From NCBI GenBank assembly GCA_023663285.1, contig JAMPHT010000004.1, positions 35,325-99,324 of the forward strand: a DNA stretch of 64,000 bases, in the 5' to 3' direction. Numbering within the stretch: the stretch's first letter is position 1; each line of letters begins with the position of its first letter. A program made the translations under genes and the position numbers. The stretch comes from Bacillota bacterium. Its GTDB lineage: Bacteria; Bacillota; Clostridia; Lachnospirales; Lachnospiraceae. The notes below the pieces were generated by a model, which was not told the origin of the DNA, made no database searches, and saw only the letters and a program-made list of their open reading frames with translations. Below are positions 17,423 to 25,372 of the stretch, in pieces.

Positions 17423-18120
17423 CACTGCTGCCTCCCTTTCTCCATCTTGTAACCCTGTCCCCACACCACCTTCAAATATCTGGGCTCAGCAGGGTTGATC
17501 TCCAGCTTCTCCCGCAGATGCCGGATATGCACCGCCACTGTGTTCTCGCTGCCATAGGGCAGATCGTTCCATATCTTCCGATATATCTCCTTGGGTGAAA
17601 ATACCTGGCCCGGATGCTGCATCAGCAGCTTTAAAATATCATATTCCGTAGGCGTCAGGGACACCTCCTCCCCGTCCAGCGTCACCCGTTTCTCCTCATC
17701 ATCCAGTTCAATGGCCCCGCACTGCAGAACCGCCTGTTTCATATTTCCAGCCCCAAGCTGCATATATCTGCGCAGCTGGGACTTTACTCTGGCGGAGACC
17801 TCCACCGGATTGAAGGGCTTAGTGATATAATCGTCTGCCCCCACCGTCAGCCCCAGGATCTTATCCGTATCCTCAGATTTGGCAGTCAGCAGAATGACCG
17901 GCACATTGCTTTTCTCCCGGATCTTCACCATAGCCTCCATGCCGTCCATCTCCGGCATCATAATGTCCAGCAGAACAAGGTGAATGTCCTGCTCCTCCAC
18001 GACTTTCAGCGCTTCCTTTCCGTCAAATGCCTCAAACAGCGTATAATTTTCGTCCCTCAGATAAATCTTCAGGGCGTTTACAATGTCGCGCTCATCGTCA
18101 CAAATCAAAATGTTGTACAT
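17422..18120 (-). CDS. OmpR/VanR-type response regulator
   Basis: A 232-aa two-component regulator. The receiver domain (1-120) has DDE at 9-11, the phospho-acceptor Asp in LVLLDIMMPEMDG, the switch Thr in ILLTAKS and Lys in GADDYITKPF. The winged-helix DNA-binding domain has LTPTEYDILKLLMQHPGQVFSPKEIYRKIW, ENTVAVHIRHLREKLE and VWGQGYKM. It is the first gene of a two-gene operon with the kinase. An 11-bp direct repeat (18241-18257) upstream is a likely autoregulatory site. Confidence 0.96.
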   Translation of the reverse strand: MYNILICDDERDIVNALKIYLRDENYTLFEAFDGKEALKVVEEQDIHLVLLDIMMPEMDGMEAMVKIREKSNVPVILLTAKSEDTDKILGLTVGADDYITKPFNPVEVSARVKSQLRRYMQLGAGNMKQAVLQCGAIELDDEEKRVTLDGEEVSLTPTEYDILKLLMQHPGQVFSPKEIYRKIWNDLPYGSENTVAVHIRHLREKLEINPAEPRYLKVVWGQGYKMEKGRQQ

Positions 18121-18167
18121 AGCCGTCTCCTTTAAATATACGCCGCAGGGCGCACGATCAGCAGCCG

Positions 18168-18257
18168 TTCAGAAGCCCTCTTCCGCTTCTGAACAGCTAC
18201 ATTTTATCAAAATGTCTTTTAACAATAAACAGGGGAATTCTTTAAGAAATGTTTAAG
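18168..18257 (-). promoter_or_regulatory. control region of the two-component operon
   Basis: TTTAAG occurs twice with 11-bp periodicity at 18241-18246 and 18252-18257, the spacing usual for OmpR-type dimer sites. Downstream towards the gene, TAAAAT-like -10 sequences lie near 18205-18215, and at 18168-18195 a perfect hairpin GTTCAGAAGC/GCTTCTGAAC sits in the leader. The promoter itself is weakly defined. Confidence 0.45.
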
Positions 18258-18289
18258 ATGCAAAACTTATCTGTCGTGCTATTATTATT

Positions 18290-19273
18290 TTATCTAACCT
18301 CTTCCTGCTCTTCTGCAGGTTCCGGCTTCTCTGCCGGCTCCTCTGGCTTTTTCTTTTTTCTTGTCACCTTCTCCTTTAATTCCTCCAGAAATTCCCTGTA
18401 CTCCACAGAGGTCATTCTCGGATTGGAGCGGATCATATCACGCTGGAAGAAATCCTTCAGGCTGCTGAGACGGTCGTGGTTCTCCTTATTCACCAGGTAC
18501 CTTCCCCTCAGATCCGCCAGCTCGCTCCTGACGCTCTCAAGATACTCTCCCGGCTTGGTAAGCACGCTTGTCCTGATACTCTCCAGCCTGCTTTCTATAC
18601 TCTTCCTTAAATCTGAAGCGCTCCGGGACCACCCTTCCTTATAGCTTTCCACGCTCTCGCTGGCTGACGCCACAATAGCATCCAGCCGCTTCTGTATCGC
18701 CTGCATTTCCTCCTTGGCGCTCTTCATCTTCTCAAGCACGTTGCGCAGATCCACAGCCGCCTTAAAGGAAAGGGCAAAATCCGCAAAAATTCCCGCTGTA
18801 AGAGTAAGTGTGACCACAGTGAGCACCTGGCCGGGGATCGCCAGTACAAGCCGCTCCACTGGAGCATGGATAATCTCCGTCATGGCAATGGTTATCAGTC
18901 CCCATGACAGACTGGTGCCAAGGCAGACATGACCCTGGAAATTAAACCTCTGATTGGAATAGTCCCAGTACCGCACCTTAAAGAGCGCCTCCATCGTAAC
19001 ACCCGTTATGTATTCCAGCACCGTCGCCCCGATACACCCCGCAATATAAGTAAATATCACACGCCAGGGAAGCCCCAGTTCCTGAAAGGGCATGGACACC
19101 ACCAGCATCATGGTTGCGCCGCTGCCGTAAATGGGAAGAAAGGGGCCTCGCATAAACCCCCTGTTTGTCAGTCTTTTATCCTTGATAGAAACATAGGCGG
19201 ACTCAAGACACCATCCGCCAAAGCAATAGAAGTAAAATATAAACAGCCATTGGATAACTGAATATTGGTACAT
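18290..19273 (-). CDS. PF06541 membrane protein with a long coiled-coil C-terminus
   Basis: A 327-aa protein. The N-terminal half (1-170) holds four or five membrane helices with the family motifs FGGWCLESAYVS, NRGFMRGPFLPIYG, TVLEYITG, WDYSNQRFNFQGHVCLG of the putative ABC permease family PF06541. From about 175 onward it is a soluble, charged coiled coil (EKMKSAKEEMQAIQKRLDAI) ending in KKKKPEEPAEKPEPAEEQEE. AGGAGAAAGC precedes the ATG. It lies 13 bp after ylmH at the end of the GTPase operon. No ATPase partner is near, so transport is doubtful. Confidence 0.8.
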   Translation of the reverse strand: MYQYSVIQWLFIFYFYCFGGWCLESAYVSIKDKRLTNRGFMRGPFLPIYGSGATMMLVVSMPFQELGLPWRVIFTYIAGCIGATVLEYITGVTMEALFKVRYWDYSNQRFNFQGHVCLGTSLSWGLITIAMTEIIHAPVERLVLAIPGQVLTVVTLTLTAGIFADFALSFKAAVDLRNVLEKMKSAKEEMQAIQKRLDAIVASASESVESYKEGWSRSASDLRKSIESRLESIRTSVLTKPGEYLESVRSELADLRGRYLVNKENHDRLSSLKDFFQRDMIRSNPRMTSVEYREFLEELKEKVTRKKKKPEEPAEKPEPAEEQEEVR

Positions 19274-19286
19274 ATGCTTTCTCCTG

Positions 19287-20039
19287 CTATCTGTATACTG
19301 CAGCCTCTATGGCAAGCTTCCCTTTCCTGGTCTCTCTGATTCCCTCCTCCAGACGGAATTTACCGTAGCCTCTTGCGTTGACGATATCCCCCGCCTTCAG
19401 CGTCCGGGCGTTATTTTCACAAAGTCTGCCGTTCACAAACACTTTTCCTCCCCGGAACAGCTCCAGACTCTTTTCCCTGGACATATTGTAAACCTTTGCC
19501 AGCACTCCGTCCACCCGCAGGGACTGGACCTGGACACAGACAAGCTCCGGTTCCTCCGGAATCAGCTCTCCGGCGTTTTCCGTCAGGGAGCATTTCACAT
19601 TGGTATGCCTGACTTTTCTCAGGTTTTCGCAGATAAATTCCCCCATGGTATCCTGGCAGAAAAGATATGCCTGCTTTTCTCCCACCCTGATATCTCCGAT
19701 GGTGCTTCTGTCAATGCCAAGGTTCATCAGCGCCCCCAGAAAATCCCTGTGGCTCAAGTCGTCCGCGAACTTGCTGAGCAGAGGACTGACATGGATACAG
19801 ACAATGGGAAAGTGTACATCATATCCCAATTCTTCGGTATTGCCGAACCTGACCATCACCCTGTCCGCATTTTCGATCCCTCCGTACAGGGCATACCCCG
19901 CATAGGAAAGCTTCGGCTCCTCCTGCCAGAAGGCGTCCTGCTCCCCAAGCCCCAGGAATCCGGTAAAGGTAAATATTCCCTGGGCATAGGAACGGTCTGC
20001 AAGGTCGTGTAATCTTTTTTTTAACTGCTGTACTTCCAT
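19287..20039 (-). CDS. ylmH: YlmH-family S4 RNA-binding protein
   Basis: A 250-aa YlmH/DivIVA-region protein. An N-terminal YlmH domain (HDLADRSYAQGIFTFTGFLGLGEQDAF...PELSYAG-like core, IDRSTIGDIRVGEKQAYLF) is followed by a C-terminal S4 domain (SREKSLELFRGGKVFVNGRLCENNARTLKAGDIV). In other Firmicutes the gene lies in the division cluster; the protein has been tied to cell division and ribosome rescue. Here it is coupled to a GTPase gene: the ATG overlaps the preceding TAA as TAATG. Confidence 0.92.
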   Translation of the reverse strand: MEVQQLKKRLHDLADRSYAQGIFTFTGFLGLGEQDAFWQEEPKLSYAGYALYGGIENADRVMVRFGNTEELGYDVHFPIVCIHVSPLLSKFADDLSHRDFLGALMNLGIDRSTIGDIRVGEKQAYLFCQDTMGEFICENLRKVRHTNVKCSLTENAGELIPEEPELVCVQVQSLRVDGVLAKVYNMSREKSLELFRGGKVFVNGRLCENNARTLKAGDIVNARGYGKFRLEEGIRETRKGKLAIEAAVYR

Positions 20040-20971
20040 TATGTGAAGCTGATGACCTCGTCTTTGGGCGCTTTCGTCTTTTCAACGCTCAGCGCGTGCA
20101 GGACAGGTCCCTCTCCTTTATAGTCTTCCCAATACTCCTTTGAAACGGTAGCCGTCACCCTGACCCACTCCTTCTGCTTCAGGGTCCCGGCTCCCGCAAA
20201 CTCGCAGGCATATCCTAAGAAAGCCATATCCTCCGCGCAACAGGTCATAGCCATCCGACCCGGTACGAAATAATTATTGGGGAAATTCTCCGGCTTCAGC
20301 ACCATCGCAACAAACTGCAGCTTTTTACCCACATACCGCTCCAGATGATCCATGGAATCCAGATACCAGATTCCATAACCCGTGTTATCTAACGTGATGG
20401 TATCCTGATTCAAATCATAGGGCAGATCTTCCTCAAAAATTTCGTCGATCTCTCCATTGGAATCCTCAAAGACTACATCCGCTTTGGCGTTCACCGCCTT
20501 GATATTTCTCTTGTAGGTATTCAGCTGCTCCCGCACCGTATCGCAGCGATTGAAGATGATCAGCTCCGAACCGCGGATCATCTCCGCAAGCAGAGACCGC
20601 ATATTTGTATAGTACATGGGGAAAGTAGAGCCGTCGATAATGGTGATCTGCTGCTCGATCTTCCAGTACCAGGGCAGCTTTGCGTTTTTATAATTCCACA
20701 TACCGTTATACTCGATAATGATCCGCTCCGGCTTGTGCTTTTTTTCCAGCTCCGTCAGCTTTTCCGGGGTAAAGTCCGCCTCCTCTTCAAGAAGCTCTAC
20801 TTCCGTCCTGCTCTGCTTTAAAAGGGCCTCGTCGTATTCGTTTTCTCCCTCCTCGCATAGCAAAAGCAATGTCTTGCCCTGAATCTGAAAATAGGGCTGC
20901 GACAGAGTAAAGCTGATAAACTCTGTCTTTCCGCTCTCCAGAAAACCATTGATCACATATACCAGTTTCAT
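20039..20971 (-). CDS. CobW/P47K-like GTP-binding protein (short form)
   Basis: A 310-aa protein with a variant G3E GTPase core: P-loop INGFLESGKTEFISF, the switch region PERIIIEYNGMW (in place of the usual VIEPSG), and ELIIFNRCD as the NKxD-like base-recognition motif. The CxCC metal motif and histidine tract of its neighbour are missing. The C-terminal 90 residues (MVLKPENFPNNYFVPGR...CEFAGAG...WVRVTATVSKEY) resemble the oligonucleotide-fold tail found with some CobW-linked proteins. It lies between the histidine-rich GTPase and ylmH in one operon. Confidence 0.75.
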   Translation of the reverse strand: MKLVYVINGFLESGKTEFISFTLSQPYFQIQGKTLLLLCEEGENEYDEALLKQSRTEVELLEEEADFTPEKLTELEKKHKPERIIIEYNGMWNYKNAKLPWYWKIEQQITIIDGSTFPMYYTNMRSLLAEMIRGSELIIFNRCDTVREQLNTYKRNIKAVNAKADVVFEDSNGEIDEIFEEDLPYDLNQDTITLDNTGYGIWYLDSMDHLERYVGKKLQFVAMVLKPENFPNNYFVPGRMAMTCCAEDMAFLGYACEFAGAGTLKQKEWVRVTATVSKEYWEDYKGEGPVLHALSVEKTKAPKDEVISFT

Positions 20972-20990
20972 TTTTCTACTCTGCCTTTCC

Positions 20991-22196
20991 TTACCGGAAC
21001 AATTCCTCCAGCTTCTCTTCCTTCAACTCAGCGCCGATCACGCAAAGCTTGCCCGTCACTTCCGGCTTGCCCTCCCTGACGTCGTGCTCCTCCGGTACAT
21101 AATCGAAATAGATCCAGGTTCCGTTCTCCGCCGGAACCATTCCCTTGGAGCGCAGGATCGCGCCGTACTCACCGCTGTCTAAGGCTGTCAGTATGCTCTC
21201 GATCCTCTCTACGGTGTACTTGGCAGGCGTCTCCTTTCCCCAGCTTGTAAACACCTCATCCGCATGGTGATGATGGTGCCCGTCGTGGTGGTGATGCCCG
21301 TGCTCTCCATCTTCGTCATGATGGTGGTGATGCTCATGCTCTTCATCGTGATGGTGGTGATGCTCATGCTCTTCATCGTGATGATGGTGATGTTCATGCC
21401 CTTCATCTTCTTCATGATGGTGGTGGTGACCATCCTCTCCCTCATCGTCATGATGATGGTGGTGACCATCCTCTCCCTCATCGTCATGATGGTGATGATG
21501 CCCGCAGGAGCACTCCTCCCCGTCATGGTGATGATGGTGTTCATGCTCATCTTCCTCATGAAGCTGCTCCATCATTTCCTTCATCATCTCATCCAGAGTG
21601 TCCGCACCCTCAATAGTTTCCAGAATGGCTCTGCCCTCCAGCTGATCCAGAGGCGTGGTGATGATGGTCGCTTTCCCATTGTGTTCGCGGACAAGGTCAA
21701 CGCACTCCTTAAGCTTCTCCGGACTTACCTTGTCCGTCCTGCTTAAGATAACAGTCCCTGCAAAGGCGATCTGATTGACAAAGAACTCGCCGAAATTCTT
21801 GATATACATCTTCGCTTTTGAAGCGTCTACCACCGCCACGGCACTGTTCACCTGCACATCCAGATCGGCGGCCACATTTTCCACCGCCTTCAGCACGTCG
21901 GAAAGCTTCCCTACGCCGGAGGGCTCAATGAGTATCCGCTCCGGCGCATAAGTCTCGATCACTTCCTTTAAGGAGGCCCCGAAATCTCCCACCAGGGAAC
22001 AGCAGATACACCCTGAGTTCATCTCCTTGATCTCAATGCCTGCCTCCTTTAAAAATCCGCCGTCGATGCCGATCTCGCCAAACTCATTCTCGATCAGCAC
22101 CGTCTTGCTGCCGTCCAGCGTCTCCTTCAACAGCTTCTTGATAAGCGTCGTCTTACCTGCTCCCAGGAATCCTGAAAACACATCTATTTTTGTCAT
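20991..22196 (-). CDS. G3E-family (CobW/YciC) GTPase with histidine-rich metal tract
   Basis: A 401-aa COG0523 metallochaperone-type GTPase. P-loop VFSGFLGAGKTTLIKKLL at 7-24, ENEFGEIGIDGGFL, the metal-binding motif GCICCSL, RILIEPSGVGKLSDVL and the LSRTDKV base-specificity motif are present. Residues about 225-335 are an extreme tract of about 50 histidines in repeated HHHHHDDEGEDG and EHEHHHHHDEE blocks with one CSCG. The C-terminal CobW_C-like region (ESILTALDSGEYGAILRSKG) is intact. It probably stores or delivers zinc, nickel or a related metal; which one is not visible. First gene of a four-gene operon. Confidence 0.9.
   Translation of the reverse strand: MTKIDVFSGFLGAGKTTLIKKLLKETLDGSKTVLIENEFGEIGIDGGFLKEAGIEIKEMNSGCICCSLVGDFGASLKEVIETYAPERILIEPSGVGKLSDVLKAVENVAADLDVQVNSAVAVVDASKAKMYIKNFGEFFVNQIAFAGTVILSRTDKVSPEKLKECVDLVREHNGKATIITTPLDQLEGRAILETIEGADTLDEMMKEMMEQLHEEDEHEHHHHHDGEECSCGHHHHHDDEGEDGHHHHHDDEGEDGHHHHHEEDEGHEHHHHHDEEHEHHHHHDEEHEHHHHHDEDGEHGHHHHDGHHHHHADEVFTSWGKETPAKYTVERIESILTALDSGEYGAILRSKGMVPAENGTWIYFDYVPEEHDVREGKPEVTGKLCVIGAELKEEKLEELFR
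21266..21565 (-). repeat. tandem repeats encoding the histidine-rich tract
   Basis: A dense run of GTG/ATG-rich codons built from at least two repeat classes: a 36-bp unit (around 21412-21490) giving HHHHHDDEGEDG twice, and a 30-bp unit (around 21325-21400) giving HHHHHDEEHE two or three times. Units differ by synonymous changes and the frame is kept. Confidence 0.85.
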
Positions 22197-22237
22197 TTTT
22201 CTCCTCGTTTCTGCGCGGCTTTCTTTATGCGCATAGC

Positions 22238-22322
22238 AGGTTTGCGGTCGTCGCGCATACGCAAACCTTCAGATCAAAAACTCACCATTAATTATTTTCT
22301 ATCATCTTTTGAGCATTGTCAA
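22238..22322 (-). promoter_or_regulatory. promoter and leader of the GTPase operon
   Basis: TTGACA (22317-22322) and GAAAAT (22294-22299) on the minus strand are 17 bp apart. In the leader, AGGTTTGCG and CGCAAACCT (22238-22268) form a 9-bp inverted repeat with a 13-base loop. No clear Zur box is seen. Confidence 0.45.
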
Positions 22323-22358
22323 CCCCATACATATACAAAAGTTCACCGTCTATTCTTC

Positions 22359-23186
22359 TCACACTTCCAGCTCCGCAAGAATCAGGCTCAAGGGCACCAC
22401 CGCCAGCTCCCCCTCTTCGTTTCCGCCTGAAAGGATACCCAGAAAATGCCCCTGTCTGTCAAAAAGGCCCCCGCCGGACATTCCCGGCAGCCCCTCCGCC
22501 TTCACCCACATCATATACTGCCCGTAATCCTCCATGTAGATCCAATGATCCAGAATAACGCCTTCATAGGCTTCCGCCGCTACTCCTGTCCTGCTCCCCA
22601 TGACAATGCAGCCCTGTCCCGCCGTAGCCCCGTCAAAGCTCTCCTTATCTATATTGGCGCAGAGGCACTGTTCCAGGCTTTCCTCCGATATATCTTCCAG
22701 CTGCACCCGCACTGCCCCAAAATCGCCGGATGCAAAACACTCAAAATCTCCGGCATACACGCTCCCCCCGTCGGCAAAGGTCACTATCACAAAGCTTTCC
22801 GCCTCTTCCAGCACATGGGCGGCCGTCAGAATGAGCAGCCTATCCTCCTCTGTGCCGCAGATGACCCCGCTGCCTAACAGATTCCCTGCCTGGAGCTGCA
22901 CCATCATGCCTCTCCCGTTTGTCTGGAGCAGATCCGCCAGATTCTCACTGTCTCCATCTTCAAATTCCAGAAGCTCCATCTGCGGCAAAGCGGCCTTAGG
23001 CGGCTCCTCGCCTTCCCATTTCTCCACATCCTCCGAAGCATCCGCTCCCTTAGCGTTCCCTGTTTCCTCCGTATCTCCCGCATCTACAGCTCCGCCTATA
23101 TTTTCCGGCGTCTCCCTGTCCCCGCACCCTGCTGAAAACCACAGGAGCGCACACAAAAGGACTGTCGCAAAAAGCCTCACCTTCAA
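22359..23186 (-). CDS. trypsin-like serine protease lipoprotein
   Basis: A 275-aa lipoprotein: signal MKVRLFATVLLCALLWFSAGC with lipobox FSAGC, a linker rich in D, E and G to about residue 65, then a chymotrypsin-fold protease. The triad is visible as His124 (LTAAHVL), Asp155 (SGDFGAVRV) and Ser237 (GLPGMSGGGLFD). No PDZ domain follows, unlike HtrA. The start appears to be TTG at 23186, with AGGGAGGATC upstream. It begins 14 bp after the rnpB terminator with no promoter between, so its expression may depend on read-through. Confidence 0.88.
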   Translation of the reverse strand: MKVRLFATVLLCALLWFSAGCGDRETPENIGGAVDAGDTEETGNAKGADASEDVEKWEGEEPPKAALPQMELLEFEDGDSENLADLLQTNGRGMMVQLQAGNLLGSGVICGTEEDRLLILTAAHVLEEAESFVIVTFADGGSVYAGDFECFASGDFGAVRVQLEDISEESLEQCLCANIDKESFDGATAGQGCIVMGSRTGVAAEAYEGVILDHWIYMEDYGQYMMWVKAEGLPGMSGGGLFDRQGHFLGILSGGNEEGELAVVPLSLILAELEV

Positions 23187-23199
23187 AATGATCCTCCCT

Positions 23200-23250
23200 A
23201 AAAAAACTTAGCAACCCCCGAACCGCAGTACACTGTTCGGAGCCTGCTAA
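23200..23250 (-). terminator. rnpB terminator
   Basis: On the minus strand TTAGCAGGCTCCGAAC pairs with GTTCGGGGGTTGCTAA (16 bp, three G-T pairs) and is followed by GTTTTTTT. It ends RNase P RNA transcription. Confidence 0.88.
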
Positions 23251-23261
23251 ATCCTTAGTAA

Positions 23262-23630
23262 CGTAAGCAAAACGATAAGCCGGGTTATGTCGTTGAACGG
23301 TCATCTATCTAGCACGGCTGTTGCCAGCCGCGTCAAGCGACCTACCTGAAAGCAGGCCGGGCAAGCCTGTCGCTTTCTGTTTGGTCTTGCTTCGGATGGG
23401 GTTTACATGGCTCCGGCTGTTACCAGCCGGACGGTAGTCTCTTAAACTGCCTTTCCACCCTTACCAAGGCGTCGGTAAACCGAAACCTGGCGGTATATTT
23501 CTGTTGCACTGGCCTTGGAGTCGCCTCCACCGGACGTTATCCGGCATCCTGCCCTGTGAAGCCCGGACTTTCCTCACCTGCCGGCCGCCCTGGAGGGCAG
23601 CCGCAGCCGCGACCGTCTGTTTTACTTATG
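23262..23630 (-). ncRNA. rnpB: RNase P RNA
   Basis: The catalytic RNA of RNase P, which cuts 5' leaders from pre-tRNA. Conserved blocks on the minus strand are GAGGAAAGTCCGGGCTTC (P4 5' side and J3/4 region) near 23580-23560, CAGTGCAACAGAAA and AACCTACCGGC-like internal parts, and AACCCGGCTTAT near the 3' end. P1 forms between TAAGTAAAAC (23620-23629) and GTTTTGCTTA (23264-23273). About 368 nt. It has its own promoter and terminator, downstream of the nucleoside kinase. Confidence 0.96.
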
Positions 23631-23636
23631 AACCGT

Positions 23637-23665
23637 ATTATATCCCGTATATCGTAAAAAGTCAA
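23637..23665 (-). promoter_or_regulatory. rnpB promoter
   Basis: TTGACT (23660-23665) and TATAAT (23637-23642) on the minus strand with exactly 17 bp between them. Initiation about 7 bp downstream coincides with the predicted P1 5' end. Confidence 0.88.
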
Positions 23666-23673
23666 CACCGCCG

Positions 23674-25335
23674 CTATACGTTAAAGCAGCTCCCTCCCAC
23701 AAACTCCCTGCAGATGGAGTTATTAGGCAGGCTTTCGCTGGGCACGCATAAGAAATAATCCAGAAACTTCAACAGCCGCTTTGCCTCATAGTACTCCGGC
23801 GCCTCCTTGGGAATCTGGAACAGCAGCGGCTCCGCAAAGGTTTTCAGCACCGCAAGCTCAAAGATCTGCGCCGAGTTGAACATGGCGTCCGCCTCCTCCT
23901 GGAAAGGGAAAATATTTTCCTCCTCCCCCCGTCTCACGGAAGGCCACATCCGAATGGTCCGTTGAGCGCTGGAGCCCCTGGTCCTTGCATCCCGCACCAT
24001 CCTGCGCAGAAGCCGCCCGTCCGTGGTGGGTATCCTGTTGTGATTATCCACATTGAGAGCGGTCAGCGCGCTGATATATATCTTATACTTGCTCTCCTCC
24101 GGAAGAGCATAGGACATCTGCGCATTCAGCCCATGGATCCCCTCTATCACCAGAATGTCGTCCGCTCCCAGCTGCTTGTAATTGCCCCGATACTCCCGCT
24201 GCCCGGTCTTGAAATTAAAGGAAGGCAGTTCCACCCGCTCCCCCGAAAGCAGCTTCACCATATCCTCGTTGAACTGCTTTACGTCGATGGCTCCCAGACA
24301 CTCAAAATTGTAATCTCCGTTCTCATCTCTGGGGGTCTGCTCCCGGTTCACAAAATAATCGTCCAGGGCAATGGGATGAGGCGTCTTTCCCATGGTGCGA
24401 AGCTGAATGGAAAGCCTGTGGGAAAAGCTGGTCTTTCCGGAAGAGGAAGGGCCTGCGATCATGACAAACTTTACATTTCCCCGGTTCAAAATATCCTTGG
24501 CGATCTCCCCTATCTTTCTCTCCTGCTCCGCCTCCTGTATCAATATCAGATCGCTCATGGAGCCGCTGCATATCTGGTCGTTCAGATCCCCAACCGTCTC
24601 GATAGCCGCCTTTCTCCCCCAATCCTGAGAGCTCTCCATTGTCTCAAACAGCTTTCTCCGCTCATCGAAGGGTTCCACCATGGTGGGGTTCTTTCTCGTG
24701 GGAAGCAGGAGCATGAAACCATCCTCATAAGGCATCACGTCAAACCATTTCACATAGCCTGCGTGGGGCAGCATATATCCGTAATAGTAATCATAGTATC
24801 CGTCGATCTCATAGATGTTCACCTGAGAGCTCATCCGGTAATGGAACAGCTTTTCCTTGTCCTTCATTCCCTTATTTCGGAACAATTCCATAGCCTCCTC
24901 CAGAGGATAGGAGCGCTTCATAAAAGGGGTCTTTTTCTCCGCCAGCTCTCTCATACGCGCCTTTATCTTCTCTGCGCTTTCCGCCGTCACCGGGATCTTC
25001 CCCAGCACATTCACATAAAGACCGTGTCCGATGGTAAATTCCACGCAGCTCTCCTGGGCCGCCTCCGCCCCGAACACATCGCATATTCCCTTCAAAAACA
25101 GCATGGTGGCCGTTCTCACATAGGTCTTGTGTCCCACGCCATCCCGCAGGGTAAAAAAGCTCAACGAACAGCTCTTCGTCACCTTTTTAAACAATTCCCG
25201 GATCTTCCCGTCTGCGGACACCAGCGCAATGGTTCCGTCATGATCCTTCTGATATTCCGCCGCAATGGTCTCATAAGTAGTTCCCTGGGCAAATTCCCTT
25301 TTTTCTCCGTTTACCGTCACTGTAACAACCGACAT
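23674..25335 (-). CDS. TGS-domain uridine kinase-like nucleoside kinase
   Basis: A 553-aa cytosolic protein. The ATG at 25335 (MSVVTVTVNGEKRE) has GGAAAGG upstream. Residues 1-65 look like a TGS/ubiquitin-like domain; about 70-270 resemble the threonyl-tRNA synthetase second additional domain (HKTYVRTATM, FTIGHGLYVNV); the C-terminal half is a P-loop kinase with MIAGPSSSGKTSFSHRLS, HPIALDDYFVNR, ILVIEGIHGLN and RLLRRMVRDARTRG. This architecture is common in Firmicutes and annotated as nucleoside kinase; substrate unproven. Same strand as trmK, 37 bp apart. Confidence 0.88.
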   Translation of the reverse strand: MSVVTVTVNGEKREFAQGTTYETIAAEYQKDHDGTIALVSADGKIRELFKKVTKSCSLSFFTLRDGVGHKTYVRTATMLFLKGICDVFGAEAAQESCVEFTIGHGLYVNVLGKIPVTAESAEKIKARMRELAEKKTPFMKRSYPLEEAMELFRNKGMKDKEKLFHYRMSSQVNIYEIDGYYDYYYGYMLPHAGYVKWFDVMPYEDGFMLLLPTRKNPTMVEPFDERRKLFETMESSQDWGRKAAIETVGDLNDQICSGSMSDLILIQEAEQERKIGEIAKDILNRGNVKFVMIAGPSSSGKTSFSHRLSIQLRTMGKTPHPIALDDYFVNREQTPRDENGDYNFECLGAIDVKQFNEDMVKLLSGERVELPSFNFKTGQREYRGNYKQLGADDILVIEGIHGLNAQMSYALPEESKYKIYISALTALNVDNHNRIPTTDGRLLRRMVRDARTRGSSAQRTIRMWPSVRRGEEENIFPFQEEADAMFNSAQIFELAVLKTFAEPLLFQIPKEAPEYYEAKRLLKFLDYFLCVPSESLPNNSICREFVGGSCFNV

Positions 25336-25372
25336 ACCGCACCTTTCCTTTCCCTCACCGCTTTTGTTCTTC

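Noticed and set aside
21266-21565. CRISPR-like periodicity
   Set aside because: Direct repeats adjoin without unique spacers and keep a reading frame; they encode the histidine tract.
21264-21746. Val/Met-rich 160-codon frame opposite the histidine tract
   Set aside because: Produced by the reverse complement of His/Asp codons; no start context.
23504-23758. Protein frame of 84 codons
   Set aside because: Lies across RNase P RNA and its promoter; the RNA explains the sequence.
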